Part shown: one piece after another, positions 16,934 to 26,190 of the stretch | Position numbering within the stretch: the first letter of the stretch is position 1 | Layout: the number at the start of each line of letters is the position of its first letter | From: Paraburkholderia madseniana | Lineage (GTDB): Bacteria; Pseudomonadota; Gammaproteobacteria; Burkholderiales; Burkholderiaceae | Length of the DNA: 64,000 bases | Assembly: GCF_009690905.1 (NCBI RefSeq) | Contig: NZ_VOSW01000007.1 | Coordinates: 62,001 to 126,000 of the forward strand | Reading direction: 5' to 3' | Notes under the pieces: model-generated | Database searches by the model: none | Told to the model about the DNA's origin: nothing | The model's input: only the letters and a program-made list of their open reading frames with translations | Program-made: the position numbers and the translations under genes

Positions 16934-17433
16934 AAGCTGAACTCGCCCAAAGCTGGGCTGGATTCTGGGACCAGCGCACCGAACGCGAAAAAACGCTGCT
17001 GGCATGGGGCGGCGGGGTGCTGGCCGTGGTGATCGCGTGGTCGGTGCTGTGGGCGCCGGCGCAGGATGGCCGCGCGCATCTGCGTGAATCGCTGCCAACC
17101 TTGCAGCGTCAGTTGGCGCAGATGACTGCGCAGGCGAACGAAGCGCGCCAGCTCTCCGCTGCGGCTCAAGGTGTCGCGCCGACCGGCGCGGCGCTGAAGG
17201 ACGCGCTCACCGCCTCGCTCGGCGATCACGGCCTTGCCGCGACCCAGGTGCAGGTGATCGGCAACATGGTGCAGATCCAGATGAAGAACGTGGCGTTCCC
17301 CGCGTGGACGAGCTGGGTCGACGATGCGCGCAAGCAGTTCAAGGTGCAGGTCGCCGAGGCGCACGTGACCGCGCTCAAGGAAGACGGCCAGGTGGATCTG
17401 ACGGCGTCGATGCAGCCATCTACCGCGAAATGA
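16930..17433 (+). CDS. gspM: Type II secretion protein GspM
   Basis: GspM is a bitopic inner membrane protein that stabilises GspL. The 167-residue protein has a short cytoplasmic N-terminus, one membrane helix at about residues 24-42 and a periplasmic ferredoxin-like domain with a preceding helical stretch. ATG 16930 overlaps the gspL stop by 4 bp. Confidence 0.93.
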   Translation: MKAELAQSWAGFWDQRTEREKTLLAWGGGVLAVVIAWSVLWAPAQDGRAHLRESLPTLQRQLAQMTAQANEARQLSAAAQGVAPTGAALKDALTASLGDHGLAATQVQVIGNMVQIQMKNVAFPAWTSWVDDARKQFKVQVAEAHVTALKEDGQVDLTASMQPSTAK

Positions 17434-17455
17434 CCGCGCCGTTACAGGATTTCGC

Positions 17456-18235
17456 ATGACTTACTGGATGCGGCGCCTGCGCGTCGCGCTACCCTGGCTG
17501 GCGGTCGCGGTGCTGGCGAACGCAGTCGTGATGCTCACGTTGTTGCCGGCCGCCTGGATTACGCCGCAGTTCGCCAGACAAACCCATGGCCACGTCAATC
17601 TCGTCAATCCGTCCGGTTCGCTGTGGCACGGCTCGGCCACGCTGATGCTCGCCGCCGGTTCCGACATGAGCGCGGCGACCCTGCTGCCGGGGCGGATCGA
17701 ATGGCGCACGGCGTTCTGGCCGCTCTTCACCGGCCGTGTGCGGATGACCATGCGGCACAGCGAAGCGATGCCCGACCCGATCACCGTCGATGCGACCCTG
17801 CGCAGCGCGACCATTACGCCGGGTGCGATGGCGGTGCCGGCTTCGCTGCTGAGCGGCCTCGGCGCGCCGTTCAATACGCTCGATCTGCAAGGTGACGTGC
17901 GCCTCGCATGGTCCGATTGGCGCAGCTTCAATCAGGAAGCGTTCGGCCAGTTGACCGTGACCCTGAACGATGTCAGTTCGCGCGTCTCGCTGGTCAAGCC
18001 ACTGGGTTCTTACCGGCTGTTGTTCCAGGCGCAGGGTGCGTCGTCCACGCTGGATCTGACGACCCTGAAGGGGCCACTGATGCTGACTGGCAATGGCACG
18101 GTGTCAGCCGCCTCGACATCGTTTCGAGGGACGGCCAGCGCCGCCCCGGAAGCGCGCGACAACCTCGCGGGACTGCTGAATCTGTTGGGCCGGCCAAGCG
18201 GACCGGATACGGTCGCGTTGACGTTCGCGCACTGA
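17456..18235 (+). CDS. gspN: Type II secretion protein GspN
   Basis: GspN is an accessory T2SS component present in a subset of systems, with an N-terminal membrane anchor (about residues 12-33) and a beta-rich periplasmic part. The 259-residue length is typical. It ends the gspG-N operon and is followed by a terminator shared with the convergent gene. Confidence 0.9.
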   Translation: MTYWMRRLRVALPWLAVAVLANAVVMLTLLPAAWITPQFARQTHGHVNLVNPSGSLWHGSATLMLAAGSDMSAATLLPGRIEWRTAFWPLFTGRVRMTMRHSEAMPDPITVDATLRSATITPGAMAVPASLLSGLGAPFNTLDLQGDVRLAWSDWRSFNQEAFGQLTVTLNDVSSRVSLVKPLGSYRLLFQAQGASSTLDLTTLKGPLMLTGNGTVSAASTSFRGTASAAPEARDNLAGLLNLLGRPSGPDTVALTFAH

Positions 18236-18251
18236 GGCGCCGGTTGCAAGA

Positions 18252-18290
18252 AAAAGAGGCATGGCTGCATTGCGCGGCTATGCCTCTTTT
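18252..18290. terminator. Bidirectional terminator between gspN and the efflux outer membrane gene
   Basis: Arms AAAAGAGGCAT (18252-18262) and ATGCCTCTTTT (18280-18290) form a stem with an inner GC-rich loop. There are T-runs on both strands. It lies between convergent genes. Confidence 0.85.
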
Positions 18291-18314
18291 GCTTTGACTT
18301 TACGAGTCCCTTGC

Positions 18315-19871
18315 CTAGTTGCTCTGCGCCGATTGCGGCGCGGCTCCGCTTTGTGCCACCGGCGTCGCCGACGCTGCCGGCTGCGGCGCGGGCGCCGCCA
18401 TATCGCCCGTTTCGCGGTTCATTTGCGACGCGTCCCAGCCACCGCCGAGCGCCTTCACCAGACCCACCGACGACACCATCCGCTGCCCGGCGATGTTCTC
18501 CAGCTTCTGCTCAGCGAGGAAGGCCGTGGTCTGCGCGGTCAGCACGTTGACGTAGCCGACCGTACCCGCCTTGTATTCGTTCGTGACGATGGCCAGCGCC
18601 TGACGCGCTGAATCCACCGCTTGCTGCTGCACGACGATTTCCTGTTCGAGGATGCGCTGCGAGGCGAGATTGTCCTCGACGTCCTGGAACGCGGCCAGAA
18701 TCGTTTGACGGTACGCCGCGACGTTCTGGTCGTAGGCAGCGCGTGCGGCTTCGGTCTTTGCCTCACGCAGGCCGGCGTCGAAGATCGTGGCGGCGAGTTG
18801 CGGGCCGAGCGTCCAGAAGCGAGACGGCGCGGTCAGCAATTGCGAGAACACCGAACTCTGGAAGCCACCCGTGGCCGACAGCGTCAGCGTCGGGAAGAAC
18901 GCGGCGATCGCGACACCGATCTGTTCGTTCGCCGCCGCCGCCTTGCGCTCAGCCGATGCGATATCCGGGCGCCGCTCGAGTAGCGCCGACGGCATCTGCT
19001 CGGGCACGGCGGGCGGCGTGGCGGTGAGCGGCATCGGCGGAATCGAGAAGGTCGAGGCCGGTTCGCCGACGAGTACGGCGATCGCGTGCTCGTCCTGCGC
19101 GCGCTGCACACCGTTGTCGATCGCGGCCGCCTGGGCCGATTGCAACTGCGTTTGCGCCTGGATCACGTCCGAGCGCGCGGCGACGCCGGCCGCGTACTGG
19201 TTCTGCGTGAGTTGCAGTGACTGCTGATAGGCCGCGACGGTGTCGTCGAGCAGCTTCTGGGTGGAGTCGAGCGAGCGCAGCGAGAAATAGGTTTGAGCGA
19301 GCGTGGCCTGGGCGGACAGCCGCGCATTCGCCAGATCGGCGGCGGCGCCCTGCTGACCGGCTTTCTGCGAATTGACCGAACGCGTGACCGAGCCCCACAG
19401 GTCCGGCTCCCAGCTTGCGTCGAGTTGCGCGTTGAAGCTGTTGCTGACGCTGGAGCGGGTTGAGTTGCCACTGGACGACGAACCGTTGCCTGAGCGCGTG
19501 GCGCCTGCCGATGCACCGATGGTCGGGAAATATGCCGCGCGTGCTTCGCCCACCAGCGCACGTGCCTGGCGATAGGCGGCTGCAAATTGGGCGACGGTCT
19601 GGTTCGACGCGTTCAGTTGGTCTTCGAGCGCGTTGAGTTGCGGGTCCTGGTAGATAGTCCACCAGTCGCCGCGGTCGTGCTGATCGGCCGGCTGGGCGAC
19701 CTTCCAGCCGGGCGCGGCTTCCTTGTAGGACGCGGGGATCTCGGCCGCGGGCCGCTTGTAGTCGGGGCCGACCACGCAACCGGCCAGCACGGTGGCGAGG
19801 GCCGCGGCTACCGCGATAGTCAGGGCGCGGGGCGCAAGCGTCCGCGCGCGCGAGATTCGTTCAAACTGCAT
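18315..19871 (-). CDS. RND/MFS efflux outer membrane lipoprotein, NodT family
   Basis: NodT-type proteins are TolC-like trimeric outer membrane channels for tripartite efflux pumps. The 518-residue protein has a lipoprotein signal with lipobox LAGC (C32) and two TolC/OEP domains. The start at 19871 puts the signal peptide at the N-terminus; an upstream in-frame codon at 19916 is not needed. The tail is Ala/Pro/Gln-rich. It probably works with the EmrB-type pump 1.5 kb to the right. Confidence 0.92.
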   Translation of the reverse strand: MQFERISRARTLAPRALTIAVAAALATVLAGCVVGPDYKRPAAEIPASYKEAAPGWKVAQPADQHDRGDWWTIYQDPQLNALEDQLNASNQTVAQFAAAYRQARALVGEARAAYFPTIGASAGATRSGNGSSSSGNSTRSSVSNSFNAQLDASWEPDLWGSVTRSVNSQKAGQQGAAADLANARLSAQATLAQTYFSLRSLDSTQKLLDDTVAAYQQSLQLTQNQYAAGVAARSDVIQAQTQLQSAQAAAIDNGVQRAQDEHAIAVLVGEPASTFSIPPMPLTATPPAVPEQMPSALLERRPDIASAERKAAAANEQIGVAIAAFFPTLTLSATGGFQSSVFSQLLTAPSRFWTLGPQLAATIFDAGLREAKTEAARAAYDQNVAAYRQTILAAFQDVEDNLASQRILEQEIVVQQQAVDSARQALAIVTNEYKAGTVGYVNVLTAQTTAFLAEQKLENIAGQRMVSSVGLVKALGGGWDASQMNRETGDMAAPAPQPAASATPVAQSGAAPQSAQSN

Positions 19872-20120
19872 GCAATGGATTCCTTCTGGACGCCGCAGTG
19901 CGGCCGATGGCGGCACCGCCGACCGGGCGAGATCATGGCTCTGCCGGGATGTTAGCGTATGGGACCGCTGGGGCGCGGGAAACTGAAAGGGTAATGCGGG
20001 GGGAGGCGGAGGTGTGTTACTTAGCGTGTCGGGATGGTTACGTGCTGTTACCGGCCTGGTTGCCTTTGGCGACGAAAAAGCGCCGCGCAGGCAACAAAGG
20101 CCGGTTCCACGACTAGAGAG

Positions 20121-20480
20121 TCAAACTCGCGAATCCGCTGACGCAGGCTGCCGGGCCAGCTTGCCAGCCGCAGCCCGGCACGGCGCGCCTGAGCGTGCCG
20201 GGCAAGGGCCAACCGGGCTTGCAGCAGCAGCGGTCGCGACGACACTCCCCGCCGCAATGACGGACCCCACCGGTTCCACCGGGACGACTTGGGTCCCCTT
20301 CTGCCCTCGCCGATGCTCCACCCACGCCAACATCGCGACTCCCACTGATCCACCGGGCAGGACGAACAGCACGGTGAACAACGCCAGCTTCCACCAGCGA
20401 TGCGGACCTTGAAAGCTGCTCAGCGCGGAATCGGTCAGGGAGCGGCTCAAGCCGCCAAGGGTGTTTTTGAGGTACAGCAT
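20121..20480 (-). CDS. Hypothetical small membrane protein
   Basis: I do not recognise this 119-residue protein. It has a short amphipathic N-terminus, one likely membrane helix at about residues 30-52 (WKLALFTVLFVLPGG) and an Ala/Pro-rich C-terminal part without known motifs. It is divergent from the MarR regulator gene, with the shared promoter region in between. It could belong to the efflux locus. Confidence 0.55.
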   Translation of the reverse strand: MLYLKNTLGGLSRSLTDSALSSFQGPHRWWKLALFTVLFVLPGGSVGVAMLAWVEHRRGQKGTQVVPVEPVGSVIAAGSVVATAAAASPVGPCPARSGAPCRAAAGKLARQPASADSRV

Positions 20481-20584
20481 CGGGGAAATCCTTTTGGCAC
20501 GGCGCCATTGCGGCGCGCAGACAATCGGTCAGAACATGGTCTCGGGTGGCGCGGGTCGCGCGTAACTCGTTGCCTATAATAATA

Positions 20585-20613
20585 TTGACTATGCAATTAA
20601 ATTTCAAGATACT
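20585..20613 (+). promoter_or_regulatory. Promoter of the marR-emrB unit
   Basis: TTGACT at 20585-20590 and GATACT at 20608-20613 are separated by 17 bp in an AT-rich island. The spacer contains TTGA and TCAA half-words that could form a MarR operator, but symmetry is weak. Confidence 0.55.
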
Positions 20614-20733
20614 TTGCTTCGCGCGCAGTCGCGGTGTTGTTTTTTGCGCCGTTCGCACGACGCGAAATGAAATTTGACTTGTCTGCTTAGGCAGCTAGAA
20701 TCCGTTCTGTTTGACGATGTTCCCGGATACACG

Positions 20734-21276
20734 ATGCCCGACGGCCCTTACAACGCGGACGAGATTCACCTCGAATCGAGTCTCGGCTATTACCTGACGA
20801 AAGCGCGAAACGTGCTTGTCGAGCGGATGGACCGTGCGGTCAAACCGTTAGGACTGACCGCCCAGCAAATCGGCGTGATTCTGGTGTTATCCGCGCAACG
20901 CGCGAGCACGCCGTTCGAGTTGTCGCGCGTCATGTCATACGACAGCGGATCCATGACGCGTCTGCTCGATCGCCTTGAAAAGAAAGGCTTTATCGTGCGT
21001 ACGCGCAGCGACGCCGACCGCCGGATGGTCAAGCTGGAACTGACGCCGCAGGGCCACGAAGCGGCGCGGCAATTGCCCAGTCTGGGAGCCGCCGTGCTGA
21101 ACGAGCAGTTGCGCGGATTTTCCGCCGCCGACCACGCCACTCTGCTCGACCTGCTCGGCCGTTTCATTGCGAACGGGATCGATGAGGGAACCAGCGCGTG
21201 TTGCGGCCTCGGACCATCGCAGGACTCGCTGGAAGACTCACCCGAAGAACCTCCGCCAGGTCACGGCGGGCAGTAA
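20734..21276 (+). CDS. MarR-family transcriptional regulator
   Basis: MarR proteins are dimeric winged-helix repressors that release DNA on binding phenolic or other ligands. The 180-residue protein has the winged helix around residues 45-115, with DSGSMTRLLDRLEKKG as recognition helix and DRRMVKLELT as the wing. The start at 20734 fits the family length; a TTG at 20674 would add 20 residues. It is 135 bp upstream of the emrB-like gene and is probably its local regulator. Confidence 0.9.
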   Translation: MPDGPYNADEIHLESSLGYYLTKARNVLVERMDRAVKPLGLTAQQIGVILVLSAQRASTPFELSRVMSYDSGSMTRLLDRLEKKGFIVRTRSDADRRMVKLELTPQGHEAARQLPSLGAAVLNEQLRGFSAADHATLLDLLGRFIANGIDEGTSACCGLGPSQDSLEDSPEEPPPGHGGQ

Positions 21277-21411
21277 CCAAGAGGCGCTTTTGAAAGCGTC
21301 ATCGTTTGAAAATGTCTGTCTGGGCAGAGGGTGATCCGGCATGTAAGCGCGCCACTTGAAGGGTGCGATAAAGCTGCCGCGACAAGCTTTCCCGGCTGAG
21401 GAGAAACACAC

Positions 21412-22974
21412 ATGGCTGCCACGGCTCCCGCCGAAGCCCTACCCGCTGCCGAACCCACTCCGCTCAAAGGCGGGGTGCTGGCGTTGCTTACCGTCGGTCT
21501 CGCGCTCGGCACGTTCATGGAAGTGCTCGACACCTCGATCGCGAACGTCGCCGTGCCGACCATTTCCGGCAGCCTCGGCGTGGCGACCAGTCAGGGCACC
21601 TGGGTCATCTCGTCGTATTCCGTGGCCTCGGCGATCGCGGTGCCGTTGACCGGGTGGCTGGCGCGGCGCGTCGGCGAGGTGCGGTTGTTCACGCTGTCCG
21701 TTCTGCTTTTCACGATCGCCTCGGCGCTGTGCGGCTTCGCGCACAACTTCGAGTCGCTGATCGCGTTCCGGCTCCTGCAAGGGCTCGTCTCAGGGCCGAT
21801 GGTCCCGCTTTCGCAGACGATTCTGATGCGCTCGTACCCACCGGAAAAGCGCGGGCTCGCGCTCGGCCTTTGGGCGATGACCGTGATTTGCGCGCCGATT
21901 TTCGGGCCCGTGATGGGCGGCTATATCACCGACAACTACACGTGGCCGTGGATCTTCTACATCAATGTGCCGATCGGATTGTTCTCGGCGGTGTGCGCGT
22001 TCCTGCTGCTGCGTGGCCGCGAAACCAAGGTCACCAAACAGCGCATCGATGCGGTCGGCCTCACGTTGCTCGTGATCGGCGTGTCGTGCCTGCAGATGGT
22101 GCTCGACCTCGGTAAGGATCGCGACTGGTTCAACTCGACGTTTATCATCACGCTGGCCATTATCGCGGTGGTGTCGATTGCGTTCCTGCTGGTGTGGGAG
22201 ATGACGGACAAGGAACCCGTTGTCGATCTTTCGCTGTTCAAGGATCGTAACTTCGCGCTCGGCGTGGTGATCATTTCGTTCGGGTTTATGGCGTTCTTCG
22301 GGTCAGTGGTGATTTTCCCGCTCTGGCTGCAGACAGTGATGGGGTATACCGCCGGGCTTGCCGGTTTGGCGACGGCGCCGGTCGGTATTCTTGCGCTGTT
22401 TTTGTCGCCGATGATCGGCAAGAATATGCATCGGCTGAATCTGCGGGTGGTGGCGAGTTTTGCGTTCATCGTGTTTGCGTTCGTGTCGTTCTGGAATTCG
22501 ACTTTTACGCTCGATGTGCCATTCAATCATGTGATCTGGCCGCGGTTGGTGCAGGGTATTGGCGTTGCCTGTTTCTTTGTGCCGATGACTACTATTACGC
22601 TGTCCAGCGTGTCGGATGAGCGGCTTGCTAGTGCTTCCGGGTTGTCGAACTTTTTTCGGACTTTGTCTGGGGCGATTGGGACGGCTATTAGTACGACGTA
22701 CTGGGAGAATGACACCATCTATCATCATGCGATGTTGACTGATTCTGTGAACGTTTATGCGGCTAATACGAATGCCTATACCAACGCGTTGGGGAGTCTC
22801 GGGCTTTCTGGTGATAGCCTCACCGCTCAGTTGAATCAGGTTGTTACTGCGCAGGCTTATATGATGGCCACTAATGACTTTTTTCGTATTTCTTGTGCGG
22901 CGTTTCTTGTACTGGCCGTGCTTGTTTGGGTTACTAAGCCCAGGAAGGGGGTTGGGCCTTCTACGGGGCACTGA
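21412..22974 (+). CDS. DHA2-family (EmrB/QacA-type) multidrug MFS transporter
   Basis: EmrB-type pumps are 14-helix proton antiporters that export hydrophobic drugs, normally via an EmrA adaptor and a TolC channel. The 520-residue protein has motif GTFMEVLDTSIANVAVPTI in helix 1 and the DHA2 pattern of 14 hydrophobic segments. GAGGAG-like bases precede ATG 21412. No emrA gene lies between it and marR; the 135-bp gap is non-coding. From about 22,250 onwards, third positions shift from C to T and G, towards repeat copy C just downstream. Confidence 0.92.
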   Translation: MAATAPAEALPAAEPTPLKGGVLALLTVGLALGTFMEVLDTSIANVAVPTISGSLGVATSQGTWVISSYSVASAIAVPLTGWLARRVGEVRLFTLSVLLFTIASALCGFAHNFESLIAFRLLQGLVSGPMVPLSQTILMRSYPPEKRGLALGLWAMTVICAPIFGPVMGGYITDNYTWPWIFYINVPIGLFSAVCAFLLLRGRETKVTKQRIDAVGLTLLVIGVSCLQMVLDLGKDRDWFNSTFIITLAIIAVVSIAFLLVWEMTDKEPVVDLSLFKDRNFALGVVIISFGFMAFFGSVVIFPLWLQTVMGYTAGLAGLATAPVGILALFLSPMIGKNMHRLNLRVVASFAFIVFAFVSFWNSTFTLDVPFNHVIWPRLVQGIGVACFFVPMTTITLSSVSDERLASASGLSNFFRTLSGAIGTAISTTYWENDTIYHHAMLTDSVNVYAANTNAYTNALGSLGLSGDSLTAQLNQVVTAQAYMMATNDFFRISCAAFLVLAVLVWVTKPRKGVGPSTGH

Positions 22975-23458
22975 GGGTTTTTTTTGCCTTCGGCGGTGGT
23001 GGTTTTTTTGTTGGGTTGTTGGTGTGGTTGAGCTCTGTGTTTGTGCTCCTGGGGCGTTGGCCTTTCCTTGAATTGTTAGTGGTCTATTAGCGTTGCCTGT
23101 GCGGGGCGGCACCTACTTTTCTTTGCCGGCTGCAAAGAAAAGTAGGCAAAAGAAAGCAGCTCAAACCGCTAATGCTAAGCGGGGCCCGTGGTCTGCTGCG
23201 GGTAGTGGTGCATCTGGAATCTGTGTTCGTGCACCGGCATACGCCAGTGACAAGGGCGTCATTCTTCCGGCGGCGCTGCGCGCGCCGAAGAGTACTTCTT
23301 AAAACCACTCGTCATGCTTTTGCGTTGTCGGGTGGTAGCGTCTGATTTCTTGTGTGCAAAGCCAATCGGATTGTTCTACACGCGTTGTCTGGTGCAGCGA
23401 TCCTCGTAGAGGATCGCGAACTGGTTCGTTGCTGACTGCGTTGCCGCTTTTTCCTCTC
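22975..23458. other. T/G-rich intergenic region with repeat copy C
   Basis: The region between emrB and the lipoprotein gene contains a T/G-rich lead-in (22975-23055) with very few C or A, then the dispersed repeat, then a featureless stretch to 23458. No protein-like frame is convincing. Confidence 0.7.
23056..23295 (+). repeat. Dispersed Burkholderia-type repeat, copy C (forward)
   Basis: It has the same order of words as copy A: GTTGGCCTTTCCTTGA, GTCTATTAGCGTTGC, the inverted pair CTACTTTTCTTTGC / GCAAAGAAAAGTAG, CTCAAACCGCTAATGCTAAG, CATCTGGAATCTGTGTTCG, GTGACAAGGGCGTCATTC and GCGCCGAAGAGTA. Similarity ends at both sides without visible target duplications. Confidence 0.88.
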
Positions 23459-23959
23459 CTACTGCGTTATCGCTTCCCCACTCGTTCCCGGGACCGATTG
23501 TCCCTGCAATGCATCGGGGTGCATCGCCGTTGGTGCTGGTTGCGATGGTTTTGTGTCGCTCTGCGGCGCGCCCGGCGTGTTGCCTCGTACGTATTGCTTG
23601 AAGTCGGCGCCCGCCTCCCATGGGTTTGGTTTGCAACCCATTGAGCCGTCGCAATGCGCTGCGAAACCTATCGTTGCTGTGCCGTCCGGGTTTGGGGTCC
23701 GCGTGATCTGGTACGCCAGCGCGCGCTTGCCGCCGTCCGGGCCCGATGTCTGGATCAACGTGTCAGTCGAAGACTCGATCTTGTACGTCGAATGGCCCGC
23801 TACCCACGTCTGCGCTCGCTGCCACCAGATATCGCACTCGGCCTTGCTCGAACACGTCAACGGCGTCGTCGCGATCTGCATCACGTCCGGGTTCACCTGA
23901 CCCTGCGTCGAACACCCCGCCGCCACTATGCACACTACGGCCAACAGACCTTTTTTCAT
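23459..23959 (-). CDS. Hypothetical lipoprotein
   Basis: I do not recognise the family. The 166-residue protein has a lipoprotein signal with lipobox VAAGC (C16), a central domain with conserved-looking Cys pairs and WWQRAQTWV, and a low-complexity C-terminal tail rich in Pro, Ser, Gln and Thr. It would sit in the outer membrane or periplasm. It is a single gene, followed by the T/G-rich repeat region. Confidence 0.75.
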   Translation of the reverse strand: MKKGLLAVVCIVAAGCSTQGQVNPDVMQIATTPLTCSSKAECDIWWQRAQTWVAGHSTYKIESSTDTLIQTSGPDGGKRALAYQITRTPNPDGTATIGFAAHCDGSMGCKPNPWEAGADFKQYVRGNTPGAPQSDTKPSQPAPTAMHPDALQGQSVPGTSGEAITQ

Positions 23960-24117
23960 CGCCTTGAAGCCTCCCGCTCTGGAGCGTGTCGTCTAAGTTG
24001 GACCGCATCCTCGGCACGGTGTTTCATGTCCATTTGCGAATGGCTAAACGAACGGTGATTTTGCCGATACAGTTGGGCCGACGGCGGCGCTTTGCGTAGA
24101 CGTTACCTGTGCCCAAT

Positions 24118-24142
24118 AAAAAGCGGCCCGCCAAGGCCGCTT
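24118..24142 (-). terminator. Rho-independent terminator of gshA
   Basis: Stem AAGCGGCC/GGCCGCTT with a 6-base loop is followed on the minus strand by a T-run (TTTTTATT). It lies about 95 bp past the gshA stop. Confidence 0.85.
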
Positions 24143-24236
24143 CGTGCTTCACAAATGAAAATGCCGCTCAGCGTTAACTGAACGGCATTAGTCCCCAGGC
24201 TGCTTTTTCCGGCGCGCTGCCTACGTTCGTCGTCGT

Positions 24237-25883
24237 TTAGACGCTAAACCGGTTCAACGTGTACGCCCTGTAGGCCGCGACGAATGCGTCGAATGAACCC
24301 ACCTCTTCTCGCTCAAGCTTGGCCTGCTCTGCAAGCGATTGCGTAGCGAGGTCGGCGAATTCTTTCGTCTGCGCGGCATCCAGCGGGCGCGCGCGGAAAT
24401 AGGCGGCGTGCGCTTCGCTTTGCTCGAGGCCAAAGGTGAGGAAGCTCTGCTGCTTGTCGCGCATCGTCTGTAATACGCGTGCAGACGGTGTCAGCGAGAC
24501 ATCCGCCAGTTTTGCCCGTTGAACCGCCACGGCGCGTGCGTGTGAGTCGCCGCCATGCAGCGCGTCGAGTGTTGCCGCGGCTGCGTCGATCTTGACCAGT
24601 AGTTCGTTCGCCCAATCTGTCATCGCGATCGGGTTGCCGTCGCGCGTCAGTTCGAGGCCCGGTTTGCGGCCTTCCATCGTCACGCGGCCGAAGTTCTGAT
24701 TGGCCTCCGCGTACGCGTCCGGCGGCAGCGGTGCGCTGTCGTCGAGCGCGCAGACCAGCAGGTAGGCGTCCAGAAAACGCGACGTCTCCAGTGAAATGCC
24801 GGTCGGCTCGAAGGGATCGATGTCCATGCAGCGCACTTCGACGTATTGCACGCCGCGGGCAGCCAGTGCATGCAGCGGACGCTCGCCGGGATACGTGACG
24901 CGCTTCGGACGGATCGTCGAATAAAACTCGTTTTCGATCTGCAGCACGTTCGTGTTGATCTGCACCCACTCGCCGTCGCGCTGCGTGCCGATCGCTTCAT
25001 ACGCGGGATACGGCTGGCTCACGGCCTTCGCGAGTGCGTCGAGGTAGCCCGGCAAGGTGTCGTAGTCGGCGTGCAGCGCCGCTTGCGCCGTGGTGTTCGA
25101 GTAGCCGAGGTCGCTCATGCGCAAGCTGGTCGCGTACGGGCGATACAGCGTGTCGGCGTCGAAGGTTTCGAGCGTGTGCTGGCGATCGCGCAGGAATCGG
25201 CGATCCAGTGCCGGCGATGCGCCGAACAGGTACATCAACAGCCAGTTGGTGCGGCGGAAATTGCGGATCAGCGCGAGGTAACGGTCGGACTGGAAATCGA
25301 CGGCGTTTGCCGTGGATTGCTGGTCGGCATGCAACGCCCGCCACACTTCTTCGTTCAGCGAATAGTTGTAGTGGATGCCCGCAATGCACTGCATCGTGCG
25401 GCCGTAACGGAGCGCGAGGCCAATGCGGTACACGTACTTCAGTTTGCCGATATTCGACGTGCCGTAATGCGCGATCGGAATGCCTTCGTCCGTTTCAGGC
25501 AGCAGGCCCGGCATCGAGTTGTTCCACAAGATCTCGTCGCCGAGTTCAGCGTAGACAAAACGATGCAGCGTATCGAGTTTCTCGAGCGTGATCGCGACGT
25601 CGTGTTCAGCCGGCGTAATCAGTTCAAGCAGTGCTTCGGAATAGTCGGTGGTGAGCGACGGATGCGTGAGCGCCGAGCCGAGCGCGCGCGAATGCGGCGT
25701 CATGGCGAGCTTGCCGTCGTGCGTTACGCGCAAGCTTTCCCTTTCGATGCCGCGCAGGCCGCGTATCAGCGCGTCGCGCTGTGGGCCTGTGGTCAGCACG
25801 GACAGGCGGTGCGAGAACGCGTCGTTCGTGCGGGAAGGTGTCGTGTTTGGCATTGATGCGAGTCGGGCGTTGTCGGCCGCCAT
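24237..25883 (-). CDS. gshA: Glutamate-cysteine ligase, enterobacterial type
   Basis: GshA makes gamma-glutamylcysteine from glutamate and cysteine with ATP, the first step of glutathione synthesis in the cytoplasm. The protein is 548 residues from the ATG at 25883. It carries the IGIERESLR-type opening motif, the ALRYGRTMQCIAGIHYNYS active-site segment and the EVRCMDIDPF motif of class 1 ligases. GTG 25895 and ATG 25853 are alternative starts. It has its own terminator and no gshB nearby. Confidence 0.93.
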   Translation of the reverse strand: MAADNARLASMPNTTPSRTNDAFSHRLSVLTTGPQRDALIRGLRGIERESLRVTHDGKLAMTPHSRALGSALTHPSLTTDYSEALLELITPAEHDVAITLEKLDTLHRFVYAELGDEILWNNSMPGLLPETDEGIPIAHYGTSNIGKLKYVYRIGLALRYGRTMQCIAGIHYNYSLNEEVWRALHADQQSTANAVDFQSDRYLALIRNFRRTNWLLMYLFGASPALDRRFLRDRQHTLETFDADTLYRPYATSLRMSDLGYSNTTAQAALHADYDTLPGYLDALAKAVSQPYPAYEAIGTQRDGEWVQINTNVLQIENEFYSTIRPKRVTYPGERPLHALAARGVQYVEVRCMDIDPFEPTGISLETSRFLDAYLLVCALDDSAPLPPDAYAEANQNFGRVTMEGRKPGLELTRDGNPIAMTDWANELLVKIDAAAATLDALHGGDSHARAVAVQRAKLADVSLTPSARVLQTMRDKQQSFLTFGLEQSEAHAAYFRARPLDAAQTKEFADLATQSLAEQAKLEREEVGSFDAFVAAYRAYTLNRFSV

Positions 25884-26190
25884 GTGCCGCTTCACTGCTT
25901 AGGTGCAGCACTGCGCGGTTGACAACGTTCGGCGGAATTTTCGGGTAGCGGGCACTTTAACATCTCGCCACGACGGCTGCTTGAGGCCGCTTCGGACGGC
26001 CTTCCGACGACACAACCTGGCCTGATTTCAGCACGGTTCAGCACAAAAGGGGCTGCCCTGCGCCTTACGCTACCCTTCACGCGCCCGACGCGCGATTCGC
26101 GTGGCGTCGTCCGAGTGCTGCCGCCGAGCTAGCCGCCTGCCCACGGTCCGTCGGTTCCGTGCGGCCCTCCTCCCGGACCGCCACACGATC
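25884..26190. other. Intergenic region between gshA and alkA
   Basis: About 300 bp upstream of gshA and downstream of alkA, both on the minus strand. I see no gene, repeat or clear terminator. A TTGACA word at 25919 reads on the plus strand and so does not fit gshA. Confidence 0.4.

Noticed and set aside
24846..25856. 336-codon plus-strand frame in gshA
   Set aside because: Antisense shadow of a clear enzyme gene.
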